DNA of 64,000 nucleotides. It comes from 40CM-2-70-7 sp035631315 (GTDB lineage: Bacteria; Gemmatimonadota; Gemmatimonadetes; Gemmatimonadales; GWC2-71-9). Both the position numbers and the translations under genes were made by a program. The notes below the pieces were generated by a model. It did not search any database. It was not told the origin of the DNA and saw only the letters and a list, made by a program, of their open reading frames with translations. The stretch spans positions 124,001-188,000 of the forward strand of contig DASQIZ010000091.1 of NCBI GenBank assembly GCA_035631315.1. The letters are read 5' to 3'. This document shows positions 16,724 to 26,189 of the stretch, one piece after another; the stretch's first letter is position 1, and each line of letters starts with the position of its first letter.

Positions 16724-19021
16724 TTGTCCTCGCTCTATGCGCTCTCGCACGTGATAACGCTCCCCGCCAAGGTGTTGATCCGCCGCCGCTGGTGGGTGCT
16801 GCTCGCCTGGGCCCTGGTGGCGGCCCTCCTCGCGCCGAACGCGGCGCGGGTGCAGGATGCATTGGCGGTCCGCGGGGGCTCGGACGAATCCACGGAGTCG
16901 TTCCGGGCCGGGGAAGCCCTGAAGGCGGCACTCCCCAATCCCATCGCCGAGTACGTCGCCGTGGTCGTGCGCGGCCCCGTACCGGTGAATCATCCCCGGT
17001 TCGTGCAGATGCTCGACTCCCTCAGCGCCGCGCTCTCCCGCAAGCCCTACATCAAGCAGGTCGTCTCCGCCCAGTCACTCGGTGAGTCCACGTTCGTCAG
17101 CAAGGACCGTCACACGACGTTCCTGATCGCGGCGATGGAGACCGAGCAGACCGATAACATCAAGAACAACTTCGTTCCGGACATTCGCTCCACGCTCGCC
17201 AGTGTGGTCGCCGCCATCCCCGGCGCCGGGGCGTTCGACGTCAAGCTCACGGGCGACCCCGCGCTCGACTACGACATTCGCACCATCTCGGCGGAGGACA
17301 CGCAGCACGGCGAGCATGTCGCGGTGCCATTCTCGCTGGCGGTCCTGATCGTGGCGTTCGGTGCGCTGGTGGCCGCGACCTTGCCCATCATTGTCGGCGT
17401 GCTCGCGATCACGATCGCTCTGGGGCTCATCACCATCGTCGCGCACTTCCAGACCATGTCCGTATTCGCCCTCACCATCACGAGCATGGTCGGCCTCGGC
17501 GTGGGGATCGACTACTCGCTCCTGATCGTCACCCGGTTCCGGGAGGAGCTGAACCGCGGTCTCTCTCCCGCGGACGCCGCGACCCGCACCATTCAGACCG
17601 CGGGCTCGGCCGTGATTACTTCTGGGGCGACCGTCGTCGTCGGCTTCGCGGCGCTGTTGGTCACGCCGCTCATCGAGACGCGCTCGGTCGGCATCGGCGG
17701 GCTCCTGGTCGTCGCCATCGCGATCGGCATCGCGACGACGTTCCTGCCCGCGCTCCTCGCGATTCTCGGCAGGGGCATCGACCGGCCCAAGTGGCTCGCG
17801 CGCCCGCTCGCGCGCTTTCACGCGCCGACGGGATGGGAGCGTTGGGCCCGGTGGCTCGGCCACCGGCCCTGGCGCGCCATCGCGCTGGGGGGCGGGATCA
17901 TCGGGCTCCTCATGATCCCGCTCTCCCAAATGAAGATCGGATTGCCGGCGCGGAATTGGTTCCCCTCGGAATCCGAGTCGGGGGTCGGCTTGCAGGAGCT
18001 CGTCAACATGGGGGTGTCGGGAATCATCCAGCCGACCCGCGTGGTAATCGCGCTTCCGGCCGGCCAGTCGGCCTTGTCCGCGCGCCGTCTGCTGGGACTG
18101 AAGGCCCTGGGGGACGGCATTCTCAAGGATCCGCGGGTGAAGCAGGTACGAGGCGTGGCCTCCCTCCAGCCACATCTCTCGAGTCTGGCCCTCACCATGT
18201 TCTACGCCAACCCCGACTCGGTCCGGCGCCACCACTCGACCTTCTTCAACGCCTACCTGAGTGCCGACTCGCGGACCACGCTCGTCGACGTGATTCCCGA
18301 AGACTCGGTGACCCTCACCGGCCTCATGCAGATGGCCACGCACGTGCGACAGGTCGCTCGCAAAGGCGTTCGCGGTCTCGATGGCGCGACGATCCTGGTC
18401 GGAGGATTCGCCGCCACGAGTGTGGACCTCCAGCACGACCTCCTGTCCCGCTTCCCCACCATCGTCGCGCTCATCCTCGGCGTGACCGCCGTGATGCTCT
18501 TCATCGCCTTCAAGTCATTGCTGGTGCCGATGAAGGCGGTGCTCCTGAACTGTCTCTCGGTGGGCGGGGCGTTCGGGATCACCGTGCTCGTATTTCAGCG
18601 GGGCGTGCTGGGCTGGCTCTTCCGTCTGGACGGACCCACCGAGGCGATTTTCGTCGTGGTGCCGGTCCTGGTGTTCGCGGTGGTGTTCGGATTGTCGATG
18701 GACTACGAGGTGTTTCTTCTGACGCGCGTGAAGGAAGTGTTCGACAAGACGGGGCGGAACGATCACGCGACCATGGAAGGCCTCTCGAGCACGGCGTCCA
18801 CCATCACGTTCGCGGCGGCCATCATGGTCCTGGTATTCGGCGTCTTCGCCTTTTCCCGAGTCCTCGCCGTGCAATTCATGGGCTTCGGTCTGGCCGTGGC
18901 AGTGCTCCTGGACGCGACGTTGATCCGTATGGTTCTCGTACCGGCAATCATGCATATCGCCGGCCGGTGGAACTGGTGGCCGGGAGTCCGCGCCCCCAAG
19001 GACCCCCCGCTCGGTCACTGA
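16724..19021 (+). CDS. MMPL/RND-family membrane exporter
   Basis: The 765-residue protein has two RND-like halves. Each half has one N-terminal membrane segment, a periplasmic domain and a bundle of five or so membrane helices. The proton-relay type motifs are GVGIDYSLLIVTRFREEL in the first half and GLSMDYEVFLLTRVKEVF in the second, as in MmpL proteins. Likely cargo is a lipid or hydrophobic compound. The TTG start has AGGAG about 10 bases upstream; an in-frame GTG nine codons later is possible. The gene is divergent from the metalloprotease operon and its stop overlaps the convergent small gene. Confidence 0.9.
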   Translation: MSSLYALSHVITLPAKVLIRRRWWVLLAWALVAALLAPNAARVQDALAVRGGSDESTESFRAGEALKAALPNPIAEYVAVVVRGPVPVNHPRFVQMLDSLSAALSRKPYIKQVVSAQSLGESTFVSKDRHTTFLIAAMETEQTDNIKNNFVPDIRSTLASVVAAIPGAGAFDVKLTGDPALDYDIRTISAEDTQHGEHVAVPFSLAVLIVAFGALVAATLPIIVGVLAITIALGLITIVAHFQTMSVFALTITSMVGLGVGIDYSLLIVTRFREELNRGLSPADAATRTIQTAGSAVITSGATVVVGFAALLVTPLIETRSVGIGGLLVVAIAIGIATTFLPALLAILGRGIDRPKWLARPLARFHAPTGWERWARWLGHRPWRAIALGGGIIGLLMIPLSQMKIGLPARNWFPSESESGVGLQELVNMGVSGIIQPTRVVIALPAGQSALSARRLLGLKALGDGILKDPRVKQVRGVASLQPHLSSLALTMFYANPDSVRRHHSTFFNAYLSADSRTTLVDVIPEDSVTLTGLMQMATHVRQVARKGVRGLDGATILVGGFAATSVDLQHDLLSRFPTIVALILGVTAVMLFIAFKSLLVPMKAVLLNCLSVGGAFGITVLVFQRGVLGWLFRLDGPTEAIFVVVPVLVFAVVFGLSMDYEVFLLTRVKEVFDKTGRNDHATMEGLSSTASTITFAAAIMVLVFGVFAFSRVLAVQFMGFGLAVAVLLDATLIRMVLVPAIMHIAGRWNWWPGVRAPKDPPLGH

Positions 19022-19308
19022 CCGGCTTCGAGCAGATCCTCCAGACGCTGTTTCCGTTCCCCCCACAAGTCCCAATGCCACGCTTCGACCCGCACGCCCG
19101 TGCGGGGATCCTTGAGGGGTTTGTGTTGGAGATACTTCGGATCGTAGCCGAGGCGGTCGCCAACCAGCAGGAGGGGTTCGCGCCGGGCGCTCACGAGGTG
19201 GATCATCGGTTCACCACGGTACACATGCCGATGGAGCCACACACCGCCGTCCATCGCGTAAATCATTCCTTCACGCCGGCGCGCGAAGGTCTTGATCAGG
19301 TCCGTCAG
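19015..19308 (-). CDS. Hypothetical protein coupled to the pilin gene, probable CTG start
   Basis: The 97-residue product would read from CTG: LTDLIKTFARRREGMIYAMD, then a mixed basic domain ending AWHWDLWGERKQRLEDLLEA. The CTG overlaps the pilin stop as CTGA, matching the ATGA/GTGA/TTGA couplings elsewhere. The first canonical start, an ATG at 19266, would cut off the predicted first helix, and a GTG further up lies deep in the pilin gene. No family is recognised. Coupling to a pilin hints at an accessory role in pili, but this is only context. Confidence 0.6.
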   Translation of the reverse strand: MTDLIKTFARRREGMIYAMDGGVWLHRHVYRGEPMIHLVSARREPLLLVGDRLGYDPKYLQHKPLKDPRTGVRVEAWHWDLWGERKQRLEDLLEAGQ

Positions 19309-19685
19309 GAGCAGGCGGCTACGCCCTCCTTGGTGGCGTTCCCGATCAACGTCGCCGTCCCGAAGAACACATAGCACTTCCGGCCGGTCCCCGTGCTCGA
19401 GGCTGTGGCCGACCAGCCGACCCGGGTCGCCTCATTCACGACCACGGCGTTTCCGGTGCTAGGCGTGTAATTGCTCATCAGGGGGAAGCTGGTCGTGTAG
19501 GCAGAGCTGTCGTAGAAATACGCCTCCTCCGCCGTGGCCAGGTTCCGGAGGTCGGCCTTCATCGAGGCCTCGTACGATTTTTCCTTGGAGCTCGAGTAGT
19601 TGAGGATGGCCATCGTCGCGAGGATGCCGATGATGACGATCACGATCAACAGCTCGATGAGGGTGAATCCGCGAGGGGGGCGCAT
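19305..19685 (-). CDS. Type IV pilin-like protein
   Basis: The 126-residue prepilin has a short leader MRPPRG followed by FTLIELLIVIVIIGILATMA, with the prepilin peptidase site between G and F and the conserved Glu at +5. The globular part (YEASMKADLRNLATAEEAYF, then a Ser/Thr-rich region) resembles major pilins and pseudopilins. A C-terminal Cys pair (KCYVFF...AACS) could form the D-loop disulphide. The ATG was preferred to an in-frame TTG three codons upstream. It lies 45 bases after polA with no other pilus gene in the window. Confidence 0.92.
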   Translation of the reverse strand: MRPPRGFTLIELLIVIVIIGILATMAILNYSSSKEKSYEASMKADLRNLATAEEAYFYDSSAYTTSFPLMSNYTPSTGNAVVVNEATRVGWSATASSTGTGRKCYVFFGTATLIGNATKEGVAACS

Positions 19686-19730
19686 GGCGAGCAAATGTGG
19701 AGCGCTGGGTGTCCTCCAGCAAGAACAGTC

Positions 19731-22550
19731 CTATCCCTTAGCCTCGACCCAGTTCGGCCCGGTCCCGACACTCACGACGAGCGGGACACGAAGCTGGGCG
19801 GCGCCTTCCATCTCCCGCTGCACCAATACCGCCGCGGCGTCGCGTTCCCCCTCGGGGACCTCGAACACCAGCTCATCGTGAACCTGCAGCAGCATCCGGG
19901 TCGCGAGCTTGCCCTCGGTCAGCCCGGCCGCAATCCGGATCATGGCGACCTTGATCAGGTCGGCCGCCGATCCCTGGAGAGGGGAGTTCGTGGCCGTGCG
20001 CTCCCCGAAAGCACGCATGTTGAAATTCCTGTCCTTCAACTCGGGGATGTACCGCCGGCGCCTGAAAATCGTCTCGGTATAGCCGCGCTGGCGGGCCTCC
20101 GCCACGGTGCGGTCCAGCCAGGCGCGCACGCCCGCGAAGCGCTGGAAGTACTCCGCGATGAACCGCTTCGCTTCGTCCTGGGATATGGAAAGCATCCGGG
20201 CCAGGGCGAACGGGCCCTGGCCGTAGATGGTGCCGAAGTTGATGGTCTTCGCCCGCGCCCGCATTTCGGACGTCACCTGATCGTCGGGCACACCGAAGAT
20301 CACCGCCGCGGTCTGCCGGTGGATGTCCCCGCCCCGCTCGAACGCTTCCACCAGTAAAGGGTCTCCGGACAGATGCGCGAGGAGGCGCAACTCGATCTGC
20401 GAGTAGTCGGCCGTGAGCAGGACGCATCCGGGAGACGCGATGAAAGCGCGCCGGATTTCTTCACCGCGCGGCGTCCGGATCGGGATATTCTGAAGATTGG
20501 GATCGGACGACGAGAGCCGTCCGGTCGCGGCGCCGGTCTGATTGAAGCTGGTGTGGATCCGCCCGGTGTCCGGGTTGATGTTCTGGGGCAATGAGTCGAC
20601 ATAGGTCGACTTGAGCTTCGACAGCTCCCGGTATTCGATGAGCAGCCGCGGGACCTCGTGACCCATCCCCGCGAGCTGCTCGAGGACCTCGTAGTCGGTC
20701 GACGCACCCGTCTTCGTCTTCTTGAGGACGGGCAGCTGCAGCTTCTCGAAGAGCACCGTCCGGAGCTGCGGCGTGGACGCGATGTTGAAGTCGGTGCCGG
20801 CGGCCGCGTGGATCTCCTTCTCCAGTCGTCCGAGGTCGATCGCGAACTGGCGCGAAAGATTGCCGAGCAGCTCCCGGTCGACCCGGATGCCGGCCCATTC
20901 CATATCCGCGAGCACACGGATGAGAGGCACTTCGATCGTGTCGAGCAGGGGCCGCAGGTGGTGGTCGTCGAGCTCGCCGTTGAACGCGCCGGCCAATCGC
21001 AGCACCATCTCCGAGTCGTCACAGCAATAGCGCGCCGCATCCGCGACCGGCACGTCGGCGAAGGGCCGCTCCGCGCGTCCCCGGCCGGCGACATCCGCAT
21101 ACGTCCGCATCGGGAGATTGAGACGCTCGAGGGCCAGTGCATCGAGGGCGTGCGACCGGCGGCCGGGGTCGAGCACGAAGCTCGCCAGCATGGAGTCGTA
21201 CGCCACCCCGGCGAGCTCCACGCCGGCTCTCCTGAGGACCAGCCAGTCGTACTTGATGTTGTGGCCCGCCTTTTTCACTGCGGGATCGGTGAGCAGGTCA
21301 CGCAGAGGCGCGAGCGCCGGACTCGCCAGGGCCGGAAGATTCCTCGGGGGCTCGCCCCCGGCCAGCTCACCATCGGGGGGCCGGTGCGCAAAGGGCAGAT
21401 ACCACGACTGCCCGGGCGCCACGGCGATCGACAAGCCTACCAGGGACGCCCGGAGCGGATCGATGGCCGATGCCTCGGTGTCGATGGCGATCAGCGGAGC
21501 CCGCCGGCATGCGGCGATCATGGCAGCGAGCCCCGCGACGTCGTCGAGCACGCGCGCGGGGACCACAGGGGCCGCCGCGACTGGCGGAGCCGCGGGTTCA
21601 GCCGGGACCGGTGCTGGAGCCGGAGCGGAGCCTGAGGATTCCGGTCCCGTCACCTTCGCGATGAGCGAGCGGAACTCGAGCTCCGTGAAGAGCTCCGTCA
21701 GCCGCGCCCCGTCGAATGGTTTGGCTCGCAGGGCGCCGAGGTCCAGGGTGACCGGCACGTCCCGCCGGATCGTCACCAGGTCCTTCGAGAGCCGCGCCTC
21801 CTCCGTATGGGCCTGTAACGCCTCACGCGCCCTCTTCCCCGGAATCTCGGCGGCATGAGCGAGGATCGTCTCCAGGTCCGGGTACTTCGTCAGCAGCTCG
21901 ACGGCCGTCTTCTCGCCGATCCCCTTCACGCCGGGGACGTTGTCGGAGCTGTCTCCGACCAGCGCCAGGTAGTCGATGACCTGGTGGGGAGGCACCCCCA
22001 GGCGTTCGGACGCGTTCGACTCATCCACCCACTGTTCCTCGACGCCGGCGGGACCGGACCGGCCGGGGTTGAGCAGCGAGACCTTGGGCCCGATGAGTTG
22101 ATAAAAATCCTTGTCCCCCGACACGATCACCGAGGACACGCCGCGCTCGGTGGCCTTGGCGGCCAGCGTGCCGATCACGTCGTCGGCTTCAAATCCTTCT
22201 ACCGTGACGAGCGGCACGCGAAACGCCTCGAGGAGCTGCGCGATGCGCTCGACCGACCGGTCGAAGTCCTGCTGCAGCTCGGACGTCAGCTTCTGGCGGG
22301 TGGCTTTGTATTCAGGATAGAGCCGTTCGCGGAACGACACGCCCCGGTCGTTGATCCATCCCAGATATCCGGGCTGGTGCCGTTCCCGCAGGCGCAGCAG
22401 AAAGTTCGTGACACCCCAGGCGGCCGACGTGTTCTCGCCATGACGAGTGGTGAGGGGACGCGCGATCATCGCGAAGAACGCGCGATAGATCAGAGCGTAG
22501 CCGTCGACGAGAAAAAGCGCGTCCGTGGACCGGGAGGGCGCGGAAGGCAT
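19731..22550 (-). CDS. polA: DNA polymerase I
   Basis: The 939-residue enzyme for gap filling and Okazaki-fragment processing has all three domains. The N-terminal 5'-3' exonuclease has LVDGYALIYRAFFAM, GFEADDVIGTLA and VSGDKDFYQL. The 3'-5' exonuclease keeps its acidic residues in AIDTEASAID, HNIKYDWLVL and YCCDDSEMVLRLA, so proofreading appears intact. The polymerase domain has RLSSSDPNLQNIPIRT, TADYSQIELRLLAHLSG, RAKTINFGTIYG and LLQVHDELVFEV. A Pro/Ala-rich linker separates the first two domains. It starts 20 bases after the lytic transglycosylase gene. Confidence 0.98.
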   Translation of the reverse strand: MPSAPSRSTDALFLVDGYALIYRAFFAMIARPLTTRHGENTSAAWGVTNFLLRLRERHQPGYLGWINDRGVSFRERLYPEYKATRQKLTSELQQDFDRSVERIAQLLEAFRVPLVTVEGFEADDVIGTLAAKATERGVSSVIVSGDKDFYQLIGPKVSLLNPGRSGPAGVEEQWVDESNASERLGVPPHQVIDYLALVGDSSDNVPGVKGIGEKTAVELLTKYPDLETILAHAAEIPGKRAREALQAHTEEARLSKDLVTIRRDVPVTLDLGALRAKPFDGARLTELFTELEFRSLIAKVTGPESSGSAPAPAPVPAEPAAPPVAAAPVVPARVLDDVAGLAAMIAACRRAPLIAIDTEASAIDPLRASLVGLSIAVAPGQSWYLPFAHRPPDGELAGGEPPRNLPALASPALAPLRDLLTDPAVKKAGHNIKYDWLVLRRAGVELAGVAYDSMLASFVLDPGRRSHALDALALERLNLPMRTYADVAGRGRAERPFADVPVADAARYCCDDSEMVLRLAGAFNGELDDHHLRPLLDTIEVPLIRVLADMEWAGIRVDRELLGNLSRQFAIDLGRLEKEIHAAAGTDFNIASTPQLRTVLFEKLQLPVLKKTKTGASTDYEVLEQLAGMGHEVPRLLIEYRELSKLKSTYVDSLPQNINPDTGRIHTSFNQTGAATGRLSSSDPNLQNIPIRTPRGEEIRRAFIASPGCVLLTADYSQIELRLLAHLSGDPLLVEAFERGGDIHRQTAAVIFGVPDDQVTSEMRARAKTINFGTIYGQGPFALARMLSISQDEAKRFIAEYFQRFAGVRAWLDRTVAEARQRGYTETIFRRRRYIPELKDRNFNMRAFGERTATNSPLQGSAADLIKVAMIRIAAGLTEGKLATRMLLQVHDELVFEVPEGERDAAAVLVQREMEGAAQLRVPLVVSVGTGPNWVEAKG

Positions 22551-22570
22551 GGCGGGAATCTAAGCCCGAA

Positions 22571-24790
22571 TCAGTTCGCGCCATACAACGCGCGATAGAT
22601 CTCCCAGTTCCGCATGACCGACCGGACGTACCCCCGAGTTTCGACGTACGCGACGTCCTCGACGAAGAGGTCGGGATCGGCCCCAGGTGCGCGGGCGAGC
22701 CACCGGTCGACGGGCCCGGTCCCCGCGTCATACGACGCCACCGCGGCGTCCACCCGGCCATGGTATCGCGCGAGGAGGGTCCCCAGATGCGCGGCGCCGA
22801 GGTGGAGGTTCAAGTCAGGGACGGTCAGCCACTCGGGAGCGAAGGGGAGATCGAGACCGCGCGCAGTGTACGCGGCGGTGCTGGGCATGAGCTGGGTGAG
22901 GCCACGCGCCCCGACGCGGGACATCGCCTCCCGGTCGAACACGCTCTCCTGACGGATCAGGGCCGCGAGCAAGTAGGGATCGACGTGAAACTCGTTCGCC
23001 TCCGCGACCACCACCCGGCGGTTCGGCCACGGAAAGATCGCCCGCAGAACTCTGGGATCCCCCGGAGCGTGCGGCGCCGCGAGCCACGCGAGCCGCACCG
23101 ACAGCGAGCCCCATCCCCGGGACGCGAGACCCGTCGTCCACGCGAGCAGCTGGGCGACTGAGTCGGGAGGATTCGCGACCAGGGCCCGGACCTGGGCGTC
23201 CGCTTCGGAGTCGAGCCCCGCGAGCCGCAGCGTGTCGAGCCGCGCGAGTCCGGCGGTCACTCCCGGGACTGTCGAATCCACACTTTCGGCCACGGTCAGC
23301 GCCGGCAGCCCCGCCGCCTTTCGTGCGCGGAGTCCGTAGTAGCCGATCGAATCGTCGTGGGCGAGTGACGTCCACTGCGCCCGGGCATCCGCGGTGTCTC
23401 CCTGTGCCGCGGCGATCTTCGCGAGCCAGTAGCGCGCCGCGGCGTGGGTGCCAGGACCCGTCTCGACCTCTCCCTTGAACCATTCCGCGGCACGATCGAG
23501 GCGCTTCCGGCGGTACTCCCAGGAGCCGAGACGGAGGCGGGCCTGAACCGATGCCGCGTCGAGTGCGTGCGCCGACACCAGCTCCCGGAACATCGCCTCC
23601 GCACCCGACGAATCCCCCAGCTCGGCCAGCCGATCCCCTGCCAGGTAGAGCGCCGTCACCGCCGCGCTGTCAGCCGGGTAGGCGCGGGCGAAGTCCGAAA
23701 GCGCCTGAATGGCACTCGCATCACCGAGACGGACGAGCACCCGCGCCCGCCGATAGGTGGCGAGCGCGCGGGTAGCGGAGTCCGTGGCCATCGTGATCGC
23801 GGCGGCAGCGGCCTTGAGTGCGTCGCGGTCTTTCCGCGTGCTGATCAGGAGGTCACTCCATAAGAGGAGTGTGGCAGCGCTCGAGTCCCCGGAGAGAACC
23901 GCTCGCCGCACCTGGACCGCGGCCGCCGGCGCGTCCCCGTGAGTGCGGAGGACCTGTGCCAGGGACGTCCGCTCAGCCGGGGTCAGCGGGGGCAACGGGC
24001 CCTGGGCGAGGTCCTCCCCTGCGGCGGCGTCATCGGATTGAGGCGCCGTCGCAAATAGATGATAGAGGAGAGTGCGGGCCCGCACCGAGTCCCTGTGAGC
24101 GAGCGCGACCTGGGCCGCCTCAAGGGTGCCGCCCGGTGCGGTCGCCAGCGCCTCTATTGCGGCGCTCGAGTCCCCTGCCGCCAGTATGGCCCGTGCGCGA
24201 TAGAGCGGCGCGCGCCGGGAGGCAGGGAACGACAACCCTGCGAGAAGCGAGTCGACGGTGACGGTGTCGCGGCTGACGCCGGCTTCGCGGAGTCGCAACC
24301 ACTCATCGATGGACGCCAACCCGCCCGCCCGCGCCGCGACGTAGTACGCACGGGCACTGTCGGCCAAGCCTGCGTGATCGAAGGAGACCGCCGCCCGAAC
24401 CGCGAGCAGTGCGGAACGGGTTCCGGTGGCGAGGGACCGCGCGCGGAGATAGTCGCGCGCCGCGTCGGTCGGCCGGCCCAGCCGGTCTACCGCCTCGGCG
24501 AGAATGGCGTAGCCCACTCCGCCGCCGGAGTCGGCGAGCCAGGGGCGCTTGTCGAGCAGGGCGACGACGCGCGCATAGCGCCGGGCGGTGAGCTCTGCCC
24601 GGGCATTGGCGATGAGGACCTGCGCGGAGGCGGAGCTGGAGGCGGTACCCGCGCCGGCGACGAACGCTTCCGCCGCATGCCAGGGCCGGCCCGCCGTTTC
24701 AAGCGATTCGGCGCGTGCGACCTCGGCGGGCTTCTGCGCCGACAGGAGGGGCGGCCACGACAGGAGGAGCGCCCAGACGGCGCGGCGCAT
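22571..24790 (-). CDS. Soluble lytic murein transglycosylase with helical repeat domain
   Basis: The 739-residue periplasmic enzyme begins with a signal peptide (MRRAVWALLLSWPPLLSA). A long Ala-rich helical superhelix of TPR type fills about 20-560. The C-terminal SLT domain has LIRQESVFDREAMSRVGARG, with the catalytic Glu in RQES, then LTQLMPSTA and AVASYDAGTGPV. It cleaves peptidoglycan to 1,6-anhydro-muropeptides. The architecture matches Slt70, which is about 620 residues, so the superhelix is longer here. The ATG overlaps the stop of the GWxTD gene (TGATG). Confidence 0.93.
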   Translation of the reverse strand: MRRAVWALLLSWPPLLSAQKPAEVARAESLETAGRPWHAAEAFVAGAGTASSSASAQVLIANARAELTARRYARVVALLDKRPWLADSGGGVGYAILAEAVDRLGRPTDAARDYLRARSLATGTRSALLAVRAAVSFDHAGLADSARAYYVAARAGGLASIDEWLRLREAGVSRDTVTVDSLLAGLSFPASRRAPLYRARAILAAGDSSAAIEALATAPGGTLEAAQVALAHRDSVRARTLLYHLFATAPQSDDAAAGEDLAQGPLPPLTPAERTSLAQVLRTHGDAPAAAVQVRRAVLSGDSSAATLLLWSDLLISTRKDRDALKAAAAAITMATDSATRALATYRRARVLVRLGDASAIQALSDFARAYPADSAAVTALYLAGDRLAELGDSSGAEAMFRELVSAHALDAASVQARLRLGSWEYRRKRLDRAAEWFKGEVETGPGTHAAARYWLAKIAAAQGDTADARAQWTSLAHDDSIGYYGLRARKAAGLPALTVAESVDSTVPGVTAGLARLDTLRLAGLDSEADAQVRALVANPPDSVAQLLAWTTGLASRGWGSLSVRLAWLAAPHAPGDPRVLRAIFPWPNRRVVVAEANEFHVDPYLLAALIRQESVFDREAMSRVGARGLTQLMPSTAAYTARGLDLPFAPEWLTVPDLNLHLGAAHLGTLLARYHGRVDAAVASYDAGTGPVDRWLARAPGADPDLFVEDVAYVETRGYVRSVMRNWEIYRALYGAN

Positions 24791-26157
24791 CAGTTCTCGT
24801 GACGCAGCCGGGTTGCCACGCGGTCGAAATCCGCGCGGGATCCCGGCGTCATCCGATAGCGGCCGAACCCGGTCTGGTCGATGAAGAGAAGGTCGAGGCG
24901 AAGGTTGGTGTAGATCCAGCGGATCCCGTGGATGCCGGTCCGGGAATAGTCGCTCTCGAGATCGTACGTCTCGTCCGGATCCCCCAGCGTGATGAACACC
25001 TCACCGCGATCCGTCAGCCAACCTGGATCCGCGGCCTCCGTGAAGCGCTGACTCGCGATCTGCACCCGGGTGAGGTAGGCGTTGAGGGCCTCGTTTTCAG
25101 GCGTCAGGGTGACAGGGTCGGACGCGGTCCAGAAGTCCCGCCAGGCCTGAGGCCGCAGAGAATCCGGAGCGGCACGGAGCTTGGTCACGAGGTCCTGGCG
25201 GGGGAAGAACCGCAGCAGGCTGATCATCTCGTCGAAATTCGTGACCACCCATTGCGACGAGAAGCTGACGAGGAAGGGCGCCTGCACGTCTTTGCCGGAC
25301 CCTACGGCCTGGGCGTAGAAGCGCTCCTGTCCCACGGGAAGCTTGGTGGGCGGAATTCTGAAGATGGTCCGGGCCACGCCCTCCTTGGGGTCGAGCCGGA
25401 GCGTGTCGGACCATGCGGTGTCGCCGCTCGGGCTCAGGACCGCAGCCGCAATCTTGTTGCCGGCGGGCAGGTTGTAGGCCTCGACGTAGAAAAAGAGCGT
25501 GTCATTGCCGTAGGGAAGCGTCGCACGCGGGTTGGACACCAGGGCAGGTACCGTGTCCCGGCGCGACCGCCCTGCCCCCTCGTACACCGGGATCGGCGTC
25601 GAGAGAGTCGGGCCCGCGAAGCTCGGGATGGTGTCCACCACTTCCTGCCGCGAAGCACCCACCGCGTCCCGGTCCCGGACTACGATGGCGATGGTGCACG
25701 GCCCCGGGGGGAGGGAAACGTACTGTTGGAAAATCACGCTCTCATCGGAGCGCAGCGTTTCCAGAAAACTGCGAACCCGGACCGTCTCATCCCGCGTGAC
25801 GGTGTGGGGCGCGCCGGATCCGGAGTGGAACGTCAGCTCCACGCGATACGCCGCGATGAAGTCGTTGCCATCCCTCCGGAAGCGGAGGGAATGATTGGCG
25901 AATGAGAGGGAAACGAGGGCGAGGGTGGAATCGGGAGTCGCGCCGGCCAGCCAGCGGACCGCGCCGACCCAGGGCAGCGGATCCCCCGCCGCCAGGAAGC
26001 CCATGCTCTTGTACTGGGCTGCTGCGTCGAAGAGACGTGAGACCTGGACCGCGGGCTTGGGATTGTCGGGGGAACCGACGCGCGACCACTGCGCGCACGC
26101 CACTAGTGACATTCCGAGCACCACGGGAACGGCGACCCGTCTGATCACTTGCTCCAC
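24790..26157 (-). CDS. GWxTD-domain lipoprotein
   Basis: The 455-residue protein has a lipoprotein signal (VAVPVVLGMSLVAC, lipobox LVAC). Beta-rich regions precede a C-terminal GWxTD domain with FWTASDPVTLTPENEALNAY and PGWLTDRGEVFITLGDPDE. The family is common in Gemmatimonadota and Acidobacteriota and has no established activity. The GTG used is the first in frame; a second GTG three codons later has better spacing to GAGGTGGAG and may be the real start. It is coupled to the lytic transglycosylase, suggesting an envelope role. Confidence 0.9.
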   Translation of the reverse strand: MEQVIRRVAVPVVLGMSLVACAQWSRVGSPDNPKPAVQVSRLFDAAAQYKSMGFLAAGDPLPWVGAVRWLAGATPDSTLALVSLSFANHSLRFRRDGNDFIAAYRVELTFHSGSGAPHTVTRDETVRVRSFLETLRSDESVIFQQYVSLPPGPCTIAIVVRDRDAVGASRQEVVDTIPSFAGPTLSTPIPVYEGAGRSRRDTVPALVSNPRATLPYGNDTLFFYVEAYNLPAGNKIAAAVLSPSGDTAWSDTLRLDPKEGVARTIFRIPPTKLPVGQERFYAQAVGSGKDVQAPFLVSFSSQWVVTNFDEMISLLRFFPRQDLVTKLRAAPDSLRPQAWRDFWTASDPVTLTPENEALNAYLTRVQIASQRFTEAADPGWLTDRGEVFITLGDPDETYDLESDYSRTGIHGIRWIYTNLRLDLLFIDQTGFGRYRMTPGSRADFDRVATRLRHEN

Positions 26158-26179
26158 CTCAAATCCGGGCGTTAGTTTG
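26149..26179 (+). promoter_or_regulatory. Candidate TTG-N20-TTAGTTTG promoter of the second kinase gene
   Basis: TTG is followed after 20 bases by TTAGTTTG, one mismatch from TAnnTTTG. The ATG is 11 bases downstream and no Shine-Dalgarno sequence fits between, so the transcript would be close to leaderless. The site lies across the start of the divergent GWxTD gene. Confidence 0.45.
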
Positions 26180-26189
26180 GCGCGTCCTC

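Noticed and set aside
17075..18436. 453-residue frame antisense to the MMPL exporter
   Set aside because: It is a high-GC shadow frame rich in Arg, Asp and Glu with no motif; the plus-strand exporter has all family signatures.
19266..19377. Longer version of the gene after the pilin, starting with GTG at 19377
   Set aside because: It would overlap the pilin coding region by more than 70 bases; the CTGA start is simpler.
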